Assembly: GCF_001562115.1 (NCBI RefSeq) | Contig: NZ_CP013926.1 | Location: forward strand, 434,001-498,000 | DNA length: 64,000 bases | Origin: Alteromonas stellipolaris | GTDB taxonomy: Bacteria > Pseudomonadota > Gammaproteobacteria > Enterobacterales > Alteromonadaceae | Direction: 5' to 3' | Shown: piece after piece, positions 20,738 through 29,893 of the stretch | How positions within the stretch are numbered: the first letter of the stretch is position 1 | Layout of the letters: every line of letters starts with the position of its first letter | Translations under genes and position numbers: made by a program | The notes under the pieces: generated by a model | Seen by the model: only the letters and a program-made list of their open reading frames with translations | Database searches by the model: none | Told to the model about the DNA's origin: nothing

Positions 20738-20984
20738 TGCGTGTTCCCTTATTTTATAATGCTAAGTGTATAGCCATACTTATAATGTTATGCGGCTCCA
20801 TCATATAGCAACTTATCTACATGCCGACAGAGACTTTCGTATAAGCGCAATATAATTAAAACAGAGTTTAGTCCATGAGGGATCAATTCGCTTATATTCA
20901 ACGTTGTCGTGGAAGGGGAAGCGTAGTATTTTAAGATTTCACTTATTACGCGCCAAAGAGCGCCTTATCAACGGACTATAAACG

Positions 20985-21848
20985 TTGCTTAATCACTCAT
21001 TTTTACCTGTAGCAGTTGCTACGTTTTTTTCGCTCTCGCTACTTTCTGGTTGTGCTGCTTCATACCCTGAAGCTCAGACAAAAATATCAGTGGGTGAGTT
21101 AACGGTACTTCCTGATGTGTTGGAAGAAACGTCGGGGCTGTTTTGTAATGCATCAACACTCGTGAGTTTGAACGACTCTGGCAACAAGCCGGAACTGTTT
21201 CATTTATCTTATGAAGGTAAGGTGGTCGAAACCGATAGACTGGCGTTAGACAATATCGACTGGGAAGCCATTACGGCAAGTTCAACCCATTGGTACGTGG
21301 CGGATGTTGGCAATAACAAAGGCCGTCGTGAGAGTCTTACTATTTATAAGGTTAATAAAAACGACCTTAACGATATTGTGACGATGACAGTAACCTACGA
21401 AGGCAACGAGCCAAGTAGCAATATGCCTTATGCCCATGATTTTGATTCTGAGGCCATGGTGTATGCCAACGGAAAGCTAATTTTGTTCTCGAAAAGCTGG
21501 CGTACTGGCGTAGCCAAGGTGTATGAAGTTAACGAGTCTACTCAACCACAAACATTAACCGCGTTTGCGCACATTGAAGGTTTACCAGGCGTTATTACTG
21601 GCGCCGATTACGATGCCGCTCGAAACCTTTACGTGATTGTGGGCTATAAATCTGACCCTTTTGGTAACTTTGATACTTTCATTGCACAGGTTGATAGTCA
21701 GTTTGTTCCTATTAATATCTGGCCGTTACCTGCTTATAAACAAGTAGAAGGTGTATGTGTTGATGACAACGGCAATTACTGGTTTTCAGAAGAAGCTGCT
21801 GGGCATCGCAAGGCATCGCTTACCGAAGTTAAAATTATTCAAAAATAA
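20985..21848 (+). CDS. Lipoprotein with beta-propeller-like repeats, unknown function
   Basis: A 287-residue probable lipoprotein. The signal ends in LLSGC, so Cys23 would be lipidated. The mature part shows recurring beta-strand motifs with conserved turns (ETSGL..., LNDSGNKPELF, WEAITAS, DVGNNKGRR, DFDSEAMVY, GVCVDDNGNYWF) of the kind seen in six-bladed propellers such as SMP-30 or esterase-like phytase domains. The start codon is TTG with GGA about ten bases upstream. It stands alone between two divergent/convergent genes. The family call is tentative; no catalytic residues could be confirmed. Confidence 0.7.
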   Translation: MLNHSFLPVAVATFFSLSLLSGCAASYPEAQTKISVGELTVLPDVLEETSGLFCNASTLVSLNDSGNKPELFHLSYEGKVVETDRLALDNIDWEAITASSTHWYVADVGNNKGRRESLTIYKVNKNDLNDIVTMTVTYEGNEPSSNMPYAHDFDSEAMVYANGKLILFSKSWRTGVAKVYEVNESTQPQTLTAFAHIEGLPGVITGADYDAARNLYVIVGYKSDPFGNFDTFIAQVDSQFVPINIWPLPAYKQVEGVCVDDNGNYWFSEEAAGHRKASLTEVKIIQK

Positions 21849-21961
21849 ATTCGTCTATATTTTAATCACTTGAAGGGGGTTAGCATAATGGCTAATTCCC
21901 ACGCTTTACACTTCGTGGTTATATAAGTTCCTACTCTGCTTTTGCATATTAGGTCGGTTTA

Positions 21962-22549
21962 ATGCGTAGATTCTCTCAGCTTATAGTGATGCTTACAGCG
22001 CTTCAAAGTGCATGGGTATCCATGTCTGCATCTGCTTCAGCGATAGAAGATGCTGAACAGTGGTTGAGTGAATATGTAAGTTTGGATGATACTTTTTCCA
22101 TCGCCTTATCTAAAAACAAAATTCGATTTAAAGGCTGTAAGCAGAAGCAATATCAGTTAGTGGTTAATCAGCAATTCACTAAACGCTTCAATGTGGAAGC
22201 CATTGTGCACTATAACAAAGGCTTACTCGATTACGGCGTACTCGCTCAGCGGGTTAAAAGCCATGAATTTGAGGTGGTGAGTTGGTGGGATAAAGGAAGT
22301 TACCGGGTTGGGTTAAGCCACAAAATTCGTCCTGAACATGAAATTTCCATTCCTGTTGCTGAAGTGATTCAACTCCCTACCAGTACTACAGCAAGTGTGT
22401 ATTTTGAAGTTCCGTTAATGGAAGAAAGGCACACGTTGACGGTTGCGGCTTCTAGAGAATCATGGAAGTCGGACAGTGCAACAATCCAGTTGCCGTGGAA
22501 CGAAGCCCACGACAACCAAGTAAAACTTCAATACGCCATCGCATTTTAA
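21962..22549 (+). CDS. Exported protein of unknown function
   Basis: A 195-residue protein with a signal peptide (basic MRR, hydrophobic stretch, ASASA cleavage region near residue 26). The rest is rich in alternating hydrophobic/polar strands and ends in aromatic Phe (...QLPWNEAHDNQVKLQYAIAF), a pattern that fits a beta-rich periplasmic or small outer-membrane barrel protein. Not recognised as a named family. It lies 113 bases after the lipoprotein gene on the same strand, and converges with the chemoreceptor gene 20 bases away without a clear terminator. Confidence 0.65.
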   Translation: MRRFSQLIVMLTALQSAWVSMSASASAIEDAEQWLSEYVSLDDTFSIALSKNKIRFKGCKQKQYQLVVNQQFTKRFNVEAIVHYNKGLLDYGVLAQRVKSHEFEVVSWWDKGSYRVGLSHKIRPEHEISIPVAEVIQLPTSTTASVYFEVPLMEERHTLTVAASRESWKSDSATIQLPWNEAHDNQVKLQYAIAF

Positions 22550-22569
22550 CGCCAATAGCATTTATCGTT

Positions 22570-24480
22570 TTATAATTTAAACTGACTTACTTCTTGAGCC
22601 AGTTCGTTGGCTAATTCGTCTAGCTTCTCGCTAACCCCTACCAACACATGTGTGGCATTAAGGGTTTCATCACTCGATGAACTTATCTCATTAATACTCC
22701 GGCTAATATCTTCAACGACGGTAGCTTGTTGTTCTGTGGCGGTGGCCACTTGGGTATTCACATCGTTAATCAGCACAATTTCCTCAGCAATTTTCTGCAG
22801 CAGCTTATCGATATCATCGGTAGCACCAACCACTTCTCTGGTTTGTGCTTTACTATCTTGCATTTGAGAAACAGCCGTTTTGGAGTCTAGCTGGAACTTA
22901 TCAATCTTAATCTGAATTTCATCGGTGGCGACAGCTGCACGCTGAGCAAGAGTGCGAACTTCATCGGCTACAACTGAGAAGCCTCTTCCATGATCGCCAG
23001 CCCGAGCGGCTTCTATAGCGGCATTCAACGCAAGCAAGTTAGTTTGCTCTGAAATACTACGAATAGTATCAAGTATGCCGCCAATAGCCGCAGTGTGCTC
23101 ATCAAGGGACTGAATAACCTCAGACACGCTTTCTACTTGGGTAGAAAGATTTGATATTGCGTGCACCGCTTTTTGCGTAAATAGTCGGCCTTCTTGCGAG
23201 CTTTCAGTGGCTCGATTCGCATTTTGCGCCGCGTAAGTAGCAGACTGTGCGACCTCGGTTACGGTGCTCCCCATTTCAGTTAACGCTGTTGCCGCCTGAA
23301 TGGTTTGGTCACGCTGACTACGAGTAGAGCGTTCATTTTGCTGCGATTGGCTGGCTACTTCTTGAGCTGAGGCTTTTAGGGCTTGGCTAGTTTTCGCTAC
23401 CGATGCAATTGTGCTGTGAAGGTGGTCAATAAAGCTATTGAAGCCTTCAACCAGTCGAGCGGTTTCTTTTTGTTCTGGTACGTCAATTCTTGAACGTAAA
23501 TCGCCTTGCCCTTTTCCAAGTTGCTGAAAAATATCAGCCAGTGATTCGATAGGTTTTGTAAGGGATGATGCCAGCCAAATACCAAGCAATGCAAACAAGC
23601 CCGCGATAGCAATGGACCATAAAATGATTTGTCGACTGCCGGCATTTAACGAGGCATAAAGTTCTTGTTCTGGTACTTGGGCAATCACGTACCAACCGGA
23701 TTTTTCTACATACGTACTAGCAAAAAGGACGTCATTTGAATTTACTTCACTGGTTGCCATCGCAAAGTCACGCTGTTGCAGTAAAGACCGCGACGCATCT
23801 GCGCCACTTATCGCGCTCAGTTTGGATTTTCCCAACAGGCTAGTATCAGGGTGAGCAATAATAGTGCCTTCGCCATCAACCAAATACACAAAACCGGTTT
23901 GGGCAATTTTTACCGCGTTAATGATGTCTAGTAACTCGTCCACTGACTTCGCGACACCAGACATACCGCGGCCTGCGGTTTGTTGGAAGTTTGCGAACAA
24001 TCTATAACCTTGGCCAGGTTCGTTATACAAGCTAAGTGAAATTGGCGTACCACTATCACGGTAAGCGAAAAACCAGCCGTCGAATTCATCGTTTTTCAGC
24101 ACTCGTAAAAAACCGTCTTGGTTCCAATACTTGGTGGTTTTTCTATCGACGAAAGAGGCAACAGTTAAGTCGTTGAAATTCACGATGTCGTTCAGATAAG
24201 CGATAAGTCGCCTTTCACCGGAACTATCAGCGCCTGCTTCCGACCAAGCTAATATGTCAGGGTTGGATGCTATGCCATGGGCAACAGAAAGCATCACACT
24301 GGCTTCTCTGTCTACCTGATTACCTATTTGCTTCAACAGTGAAGGAAGCTGAAGCTGCTCCATGTTCTCTTTTACTAAGTCTCGGGCTATCCATTGGCTA
24401 ATTGAACCTACCAAGATAGAGGCTGCCAAAACGGCCACCATTAGTGAAATAATCAGTTTTTGTTTAATACTCAAAGTCAT
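22570..24480 (-). CDS. Methyl-accepting chemotaxis protein
   Basis: A 636-residue chemoreceptor. Layout: TM1 (about 8-28), a periplasmic dCache-like sensor (about 35-280; [16 protein letters not shown] is typical), TM2 (about 283-303), HAMP (about 304-358) and a cytoplasmic coiled-coil signalling domain with the hairpin tip motif [15 protein letters not shown]. It would signal through CheW/CheA; no che genes are nearby, which is normal for orphan receptors. GGAAG precedes the ATG by three bases. The ligand cannot be inferred, though dCache receptors often bind amino acids or organic acids. The C-terminus lacks a CheR-tether pentapeptide such as NWETF. Confidence 0.93.
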   Translation of the reverse strand: MTLSIKQKLIISLMVAVLAASILVGSISQWIARDLVKENMEQLQLPSLLKQIGNQVDREASVMLSVAHGIASNPDILAWSEAGADSSGERRLIAYLNDIVNFNDLTVASFVDRKTTKYWNQDGFLRVLKNDEFDGWFFAYRDSGTPISLSLYNEPGQGYRLFANFQQTAGRGMSGVAKSVDELLDIINAVKIAQTGFVYLVDGEGTIIAHPDTSLLGKSKLSAISGADASRSLLQQRDFAMATSEVNSNDVLFASTYVEKSGWYVIAQVPEQELYASLNAGSRQIILWSIAIAGLFALLGIWLASSLTKPIESLADIFQQLGKGQGDLRSRIDVPEQKETARLVEGFNSFIDHLHSTIASVAKTSQALKASAQEVASQSQQNERSTRSQRDQTIQAATALTEMGSTVTEVAQSATYAAQNANRATESSQEGRLFTQKAVHAISNLSTQVESVSEVIQSLDEHTAAIGGILDTIRSISEQTNLLALNAAIEAARAGDHGRGFSVVADEVRTLAQRAAVATDEIQIKIDKFQLDSKTAVSQMQDSKAQTREVVGATDDIDKLLQKIAEEIVLINDVNTQVATATEQQATVVEDISRSINEISSSSDETLNATHVLVGVSEKLDELANELAQEVSQFKL

Positions 24481-24805
24481 AACTTCCGACCATATTTTGA
24501 CTGCTGAAATAACGACGCTGCACTGCAGGCACAGTCACGTCTTGGGCGTTGGGTTATTACTGCTAGCGTCTACGTAGCTGCTTAGTTGCAGGTTATTAAT
24601 CACTTCATGAAACACGAGGAGAGGTAGTGCGCACTAGTTTTTTTATTATTGTATTTATATCGGCTGACTATCGCGAATTATTATACTTTCGACGTATAAA
24701 AGCCGACAAGATGATTTTGAGGTTAAATTGACCGAAAGGTCAAGAAAAAGCCGCGAAATGAGATGATTTTTTCAATATCGCGGCTTCTTTAGAGCGGTTT
24801 AGCGA
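24481..24805. other. Intergenic region between chemoreceptor and M3 peptidase
   Basis: No gene seen. It holds the promoter side of the chemoreceptor gene and, at its right end, the terminator of the peptidase gene. Confidence 0.5.
24744..24787 (-). terminator. Terminator of the M3 peptidase gene
   Basis: Stem AAGCCGCGA/TCGCGGCTT (24748-24786) with a 21-base loop, followed on the minus strand by a T-run interrupted by one C. About 20 bases past the stop codon. Confidence 0.82.
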
Positions 24806-26998
24806 TTAATCTTCGCTTTTATCTTCAGGGATAGGAAAGCCTCGGTCGCGCATTAATGCGTCAACTTTGGCATCGCGGCCGCGGAATTTGCGATAGGCTT
24901 CTGCTGGGTCCATCGCATTACGAACTGAAAAGAGGTACTTCACTAAGCGATCACCCACTTCTTTGTCGTAAAATCCACCCGGTGCTTCCATAAAGGCTTC
25001 TGATGCATCAGCCGTCAGTACCTCTGCCCACATATAGCCGTAATAGGCTGCGGCATAACCTTCACCCGAGAACACGTGACCAAAGTGAGGTGTGCGGTGA
25101 CGCATAACAATCTCTTCAGGCATACCGAGTTTTGTAAGCTCTTCACGTTCAAAGGTATCTGGCTCAATATTAGCTGGATCAGTAGTATGGTACTTCAAAT
25201 CCATAATGGCAGAGGCCATATACTCAGTGGTTTTGAAACCCTCGTTAAAGGTTGATGCCTTTTTAATCTTAGCAACAAGTTCAGCAGGGATAGGTTCACC
25301 CGTTTCATAATGTACTAAGAACTGATTAATGACTTCGTCGGTGGTTAACCAGCGCTCTAACAGTTGCGACTGGAACTCAGTGTAATCACGTACACCCGAG
25401 TGCGAAGAAGGGTATTTCACGTCAGCAGATAAGAAATGCAGTGCATGACCAAATTCGTGGAAATAGGTTTCTGCATCATCAAATGAGATGAGTGTGGGTT
25501 CGCCCTCAGCCCCTTTAACGAAATTAGAGTTGTTAGAAGATAGCACCGTCTTTTTACCATCGAAGGTTGTTGATGAGCGATACGTCGTTGCCCATGCGCC
25601 CGAGCGCTTACCTTTGCGTGAGAACGGATCTAAGTACCACAAACCAATGTGTTCACCAGAGTCTTTGTCGGTCACTTCCCATACTTTAACGTCTTCGTGG
25701 AATACCGGTACTTTACCTTCTTCTACAGGCGTAAAGTTGAAGTTAAACAAACGACCAGCCACATAGAACATAGCATCGCGAAGCTTATCTAACTGCAAGT
25801 ATTGCTTCACTTCGTTCGAGTCTAGGTCGTACTTCGCTTGGCGAACTTTTTCTGCATAGAATCGATAATCCCAAGGCTCAATAGTGATATCGGCGCCTTC
25901 AGCATCAGCAATTGTTTGCATATCGGCCACTTCTTGCTCAACTCGGGCAATGGCTGCTGGCCAAACCTTCATCATTAGATCCATAGCGTTTTCAGGGTTC
26001 TTCGCCATACGATCTTCTAAACGCCACTGAGCATAGTTTTCATACCCAAGTAGTTCTACGCGCTCATCACGCAATGTGAGAATGCGTTTAATGATTTCGT
26101 TGTTATCAAACTCATCAGCGTTGTCGCCACGGCTGTAGTAGGTGTTCCATACTTTTTCGCGTAGCTCACGGTTCGTAGAGTACGTGAGGAAAGGATCCAT
26201 AGATGAACGGGTATTAGTAATTGCATATTTATCCGGCTCACCACGGCTTTGGGCCGCAGATTTAGCACCTTTTACAAAAGACTCAGGCAAGCCACCTAGT
26301 TGGTCTTCAGTAATATACGTTACGTAATTTTCTTCATCCGCCAGTACGTTATTTGAAAACGACGTATATAGGGTAGCTAACTCTTCGTTAATGGCGGCAT
26401 AGCGCTTTTTCGCTTCACTGTCTAAGGTGGCGCCATTGCGTGCGAATTCGTTGTAGGTCATCCAAGCAATGCGCTGTTCTTCTTCGGTTAATGTCGATAG
26501 TTCATCTGACTCATAAACCGCTTTAACACGTTCGAACAACTTTTCATTTTGTGTGATTTTGGTAGAAAATGCTGACAACTTGGGCGACATTTCTACTTGA
26601 ATAGCACGAAATTCAGGGCTTGATTTATTCGCACTCCAAATGCCGTAGTAACGAAATACGCGGCTAAGCTCGCTACCTGAACGTTCCATCTCCACAATAA
26701 CGTTTTCAAACGTAGGTGGCTCAGGGTTATTGGCAATCGCATCAATCTCTTTAAGATTGAGTTCCATTGCTTTTTCAAGGGCAGGCTTTAGGTCTTCCAG
26801 TTTCATTTTATCGAAAGCGGGAACGCCGCCGTACGGGCCTTTAAATTCTTGCAGTAGCACATTGTCGGACTGCTGAGTTTCTGTTGCGGCTGCTTCAGTA
26901 GTGTCTACGGAAGTTGTCTGAGGGGCTTTTTGCTCAGAACAAGCACTAAGTGCAACCACTACCGCCATGGCGGTAAGTGACGTTTTAAATTTTCCCAT
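24806..26998 (-). CDS. M3-family dipeptidyl carboxypeptidase-like lipoprotein
   Basis: A 730-residue zinc metallopeptidase. The first 20 residues form a lipoprotein signal ending LSAC (Cys20), followed by a Thr/Glu/Gln-rich linker to about residue 48. The body matches the Dcp/oligopeptidase A family, with the active-site HEFGH motif near residue 507 and downstream YTEFQSQLLERW that supplies the third ligand Glu. It should remove dipeptides from peptide C-termini at the cell envelope; E. coli Dcp is not lipidated, so envelope anchoring is a difference, though lipoprotein Dcp forms are common in marine gammaproteobacteria. AGGAA lies before the ATG; own terminator downstream. Confidence 0.92.
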   Translation of the reverse strand: MGKFKTSLTAMAVVVALSACSEQKAPQTTSVDTTEAAATETQQSDNVLLQEFKGPYGGVPAFDKMKLEDLKPALEKAMELNLKEIDAIANNPEPPTFENVIVEMERSGSELSRVFRYYGIWSANKSSPEFRAIQVEMSPKLSAFSTKITQNEKLFERVKAVYESDELSTLTEEEQRIAWMTYNEFARNGATLDSEAKKRYAAINEELATLYTSFSNNVLADEENYVTYITEDQLGGLPESFVKGAKSAAQSRGEPDKYAITNTRSSMDPFLTYSTNRELREKVWNTYYSRGDNADEFDNNEIIKRILTLRDERVELLGYENYAQWRLEDRMAKNPENAMDLMMKVWPAAIARVEQEVADMQTIADAEGADITIEPWDYRFYAEKVRQAKYDLDSNEVKQYLQLDKLRDAMFYVAGRLFNFNFTPVEEGKVPVFHEDVKVWEVTDKDSGEHIGLWYLDPFSRKGKRSGAWATTYRSSTTFDGKKTVLSSNNSNFVKGAEGEPTLISFDDAETYFHEFGHALHFLSADVKYPSSHSGVRDYTEFQSQLLERWLTTDEVINQFLVHYETGEPIPAELVAKIKKASTFNEGFKTTEYMASAIMDLKYHTTDPANIEPDTFEREELTKLGMPEEIVMRHRTPHFGHVFSGEGYAAAYYGYMWAEVLTADASEAFMEAPGGFYDKEVGDRLVKYLFSVRNAMDPAEAYRKFRGRDAKVDALMRDRGFPIPEDKSED

Positions 26999-27405
26999 TA
27001 TTTTTTCCTGTCTTATTATGGTTATGTTTTCTTTTGTTGTTTCTTGACGTGAGGGTGTGTTGACCTTTGATTTAGTCTGCTGGATAGCTTTACGATTGAT
27101 ACGCTTCCATTAAGACCAAAACTTCTACAGTAAAGGTTTACATACCCAAGTAAAGCAAATCAATTTCACCGATTGAAGTGCTAATTAAAATCACACACAT
27201 TCAATACTATGCCATTGTAAAACTAACTTAAATGTCTCTTAACGTATTAAGCCGCTAGACCAACGAGAATGCGAGTAATAGCGCCTAGATGACACTCATC
27301 GAAAAGCCTAAAAAAACCATTGAAAGTTTTAGGCTAATCACTACACTTCGCGCCATTAAATAACTGATTTTTTGCCTCACTTGTTATCGACGAAGGAGCA
27401 TTGGC
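26999..27405. other. Divergent intergenic region, 407 bases
   Basis: No gene seen. It separates the peptidase (minus) from the YgjV-like gene (plus). A hairpin AGCCTAAAA/TTTTAGGCT (27305-27335, 13-base loop) lies about 70 bases before the YgjV-like start and could be part of its leader. An excellent ribosome site, AAGGAG at 27393-27398, precedes the GTG start. Confidence 0.5.
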
Positions 27406-27924
27406 GTGTTTGAATTATTGCTTCATACAATCCCTGTATTGTTTGCTGTTGGATCGTTTTGGTCCAATACAGAGCGTAAGCTTCTATTATTGAATTTAGG
27501 GCTGTGTGCGGCACTCGCCAGTTTACTTGCCTTCGAGCAAGCGTGGGGCGGGGTAGTAGTGATTATGGTGGCGGGGTTGAGTACTACCTATCGTGTCGTT
27601 ACCCAAAAGCTACTACCCGCGTATGCTACTTACATCATTTTGGCATTAATGACGGTGCTTGTGGCAAGTATCAATACCCTTACGGGGAAGACTGGGTTAC
27701 TAGAGCTAATGCCAGTACTGACTTTTATGGTGTATCGCTTTGGCGAGTTACACTGCAAAGAAGCAGGACTGCGTATTTGTATGATAATTGGCTCGGTAAA
27801 CTTTACGGTATACGGTGTGGCTACTCAAACATGGGGGCTGGCAATTACTGAAGCCTTATTCGCTATTTCAAATGCGTGGTATTACGTTAAGTTACGCAGG
27901 CAAATTGCCGCACTGTCGGTATAA
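27406..27924 (+). CDS. YgjV-family inner membrane protein
   Basis: A 172-residue integral membrane protein with about six hydrophobic segments and very few polar loops. It resembles the YgjV (Imp-YgjV) family by length, the start MFELLLHTIPVLFAVGSFWSNTERKLLLLN, and the final NAWYYVKLRRQ. The function of the family is unknown. Start at GTG, seven bases after a strong AAGGAG. Single gene ended by a strong bidirectional terminator. Confidence 0.75.
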   Translation: MFELLLHTIPVLFAVGSFWSNTERKLLLLNLGLCAALASLLAFEQAWGGVVVIMVAGLSTTYRVVTQKLLPAYATYIILALMTVLVASINTLTGKTGLLELMPVLTFMVYRFGELHCKEAGLRICMIIGSVNFTVYGVATQTWGLAITEALFAISNAWYYVKLRRQIAALSV

Positions 27925-27956
27925 CGTTAAATAGGCGGCCAAGTTTGCACCACAAT

Positions 27957-27993
27957 AAAAAGCCAGACGAGTCACTCTCGTCTGGCTTTTTTG
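27957..27993. terminator. Bidirectional terminator between ygjV-like gene and purU
   Basis: Eleven-pair stem AGCCAGACGAG/CTCGTCTGGCT (27961-27987) with A-run before and six T after; sits between two convergent genes. Confidence 0.95.
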
Positions 27994-28026
27994 TTTATCA
28001 CATTGCCGTATCTGTAAAACGGTGTC

Positions 28027-28881
28027 TTACGCAAATACCACGGTTTTATTGCGATGAATAATTACGCGGTCTTCTAAATGATAACGAACGCCATGGGCAA
28101 GAGCGGTTACTTCGCAGTCTTTGCCTTTTCTTACCATATCAACCGCGCTGTCGCTGTGACTAATACGCTTAACGCTTTGCTCAATAATAGGGCCTTCGTC
28201 TAAGTCTTTCGTGACGTAATGGCAGGTTGCTCCAATTAACTTAACGCCGCGGTCGTAAGCCTGTTGGTAAGGCTTAGCCCCTGCAAAGCTCGGCAAAAAG
28301 CTATGGTGAATGTTAATTGCTTTGCCTTGGAGTTGTTGGCATAGCGTATCTGGCAAGATTTGCATGAAACGAGCAAGTACTGTTAGGTCGATTTTATACT
28401 CTTCCAACAGGGTTGAGATTTGCGCAAACGCAGCCTCTTTACCGAGTGCTTTAAAGTCTACCCAGTGAAACGGCACCTTGTACCAATCGGCAAATTGTTT
28501 CATTTGCGGGTGGTTACCAATAATGCACGGGATATCGCAATCAAGCTCACCGGTGTGCCAGCGATGCAGTAAATCAACCATACAGTGAGATTCCACGCTA
28601 CCTAATAAGGCAACGCGCTGCTTCTTGCCTGAATCAGAGAGCTTCCAATTCATTTGGAATTCGTTAGCCAAAGGCGCAAATTCTGCTAAAAAGCTGTCGT
28701 AATCTAACCCAATAGAATCGGCACCAATTTCGTGGCGCATAAAGAATCTACCGGTTTGTAAATCGGTGTGATGGTTAGCTTCAACAATGGTGGCACCATG
28801 GTTAGCTAAAAACTGAGAAACACTGGCAACTAAGCCAATTTGGTCAGGGCAATCTATTACTAATCGAAACGTTTGTTGCAT
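28027..28881 (-). CDS. purU: Formyltetrahydrofolate deformylase
   Basis: Hydrolyses 10-formyltetrahydrofolate to formate and tetrahydrofolate, supplying formate for PurT and balancing one-carbon pools. The 284-residue protein has an N-terminal ACT domain (about 7-80; CPDQIGLVASVSQFL) and a C-terminal formyltransferase-like domain with the catalytic set N190, H192 (INIHHSFLPSFAGAKPY) and D228 (TKDLDEGPII). Length and order match E. coli PurU. Single gene. Confidence 0.96.
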   Translation of the reverse strand: MQQTFRLVIDCPDQIGLVASVSQFLANHGATIVEANHHTDLQTGRFFMRHEIGADSIGLDYDSFLAEFAPLANEFQMNWKLSDSGKKQRVALLGSVESHCMVDLLHRWHTGELDCDIPCIIGNHPQMKQFADWYKVPFHWVDFKALGKEAAFAQISTLLEEYKIDLTVLARFMQILPDTLCQQLQGKAINIHHSFLPSFAGAKPYQQAYDRGVKLIGATCHYVTKDLDEGPIIEQSVKRISHSDSAVDMVRKGKDCEVTALAHGVRYHLEDRVIIHRNKTVVFA

Positions 28882-28953
28882 GAAATTGAAGTCTCACTAA
28901 ATAAGACCCCCTTTTTACCCAGCAACGCCAGTGAAGTAAAGGCTTTTAGGGTG

Positions 28954-28976
28954 AAAAAACCTAACTGAAATAGGCT
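28954..28976 (-). terminator. Weak candidate terminator of thpR
   Basis: On the minus strand AGCCTA and TAGGTT pair (one G-T) around a seven-base loop and run into six T. Stem is short, so the call is weak. Confidence 0.35.
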
Positions 28977-29020
28977 ATTTTGCTATAAATAATATCACTC
29001 GATGAATGGCAGTTAACGAA

Positions 29021-29689
29021 CTACTCATCATTAATTCCTCGGCGTAGCTTTTCACGCACCGACATATTGTGCCTTAAATTCCAACTTTGCCTAATGGGGT
29101 ACGTAACCCCTTGGGGGGTTGAGACAGATTCGAACAGGTGAAATGCCGAGGCGTGCATCTCTACATGTGGTGTATACAAAGGTACAGGAAGCGCCACCGT
29201 GGCTTTTCGAATAACAGTGACATGGGGCGCAAACCCTTTGCCATCTACCTCTATTGCCGCGGCTCTCGCGGCTTTGCGAGTCGATTTAGCTAATGCCATA
29301 AGTTCTGCTGGCGGTGACTCTGGTGCGGCGAAGAGAATCTTTGGGCCGTTCCAAATACCGGTAGTGTCTAGCGTTAGGGAGAATGGCGAATGTACTAGCG
29401 TATCGAGTTCGGCAACCAAGGCCTCATGCTGACGATGAGTAATAGAGCCAAGAAAACATAAGGTCATATGGTAATTGGCTGCGTTTACTGCATAAGGTTG
29501 GGATGCGCCTGCGTCACGCCTTTTACCTTTGCTCTCTTTACCTTTTTTCCCTCTACCCTCATTCTGGGCTCGGCTCTCAGAAAGAGTGAACATGTTGCGG
29601 GCTGTCACCTCTGGGAGGGCTTGTTGCCGCCAACTATCAAGGGCTAACTTTTCTGTTGAATGTAAATCTAAACCAATGAAACAACGCAT
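29021..29689 (-). CDS. thpR: RNA 2',3'-cyclic phosphodiesterase (2H family)
   Basis: A 222-residue member of the LigT/ThpR family, which opens 2',3'-cyclic phosphates on RNA. Both H-x-T catalytic motifs are visible: HMT (residues 74-76, YHMTLCFLGSI) and HVTVIRKA in the second half. The ATG at 29689 is used because GAGGA lies six bases upstream; the GTG at 29695 would touch that site. Unusual: residues about 36-66 form a Lys/Arg/Gly/Glu-rich, low-complexity insertion between the first strand and the first HxT motif, not present in E. coli ThpR. Divergent from hrpB. Confidence 0.88.
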   Translation of the reverse strand: MRCFIGLDLHSTEKLALDSWRQQALPEVTARNMFTLSESRAQNEGRGKKGKESKGKRRDAGASQPYAVNAANYHMTLCFLGSITHRQHEALVAELDTLVHSPFSLTLDTTGIWNGPKILFAAPESPPAELMALAKSTRKAARAAAIEVDGKGFAPHVTVIRKATVALPVPLYTPHVEMHASAFHLFESVSTPQGVTYPIRQSWNLRHNMSVREKLRRGINDE

Positions 29690-29893
29690 ACCCACTCCTC
29701 TATCTACGTGTAATTAGCTCAAAACGGCCTAGTTAATAGAAAATGATTTCAACCCCAATGGACATATCGTCAGGTGTCTCTATTTCGCTGTGCTTATGCT
29801 AGCTGTGCTTGCGTTAACGTAATGCAGAACTTCTGCTAAAGGTAAATTCAAGTACAATAGTGTGAGAAGTTTATCTAGGTATTGCAAACCTTT

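Noticed and set aside
20875..20935. 19-codon open frame upstream of the lipoprotein gene
   Set aside because: Very short, no ribosome binding site and no coding character.
21878..21905. Imperfect hairpin after the lipoprotein gene
   Set aside because: Short, bulged stem without T-run; does not meet the form of a terminator.
27504..27851. 115-codon plus-strand frame inside the YgjV-like gene
   Set aside because: It is a shifted frame of a well-supported membrane protein gene with a strong ribosome site; its translation has no family character.
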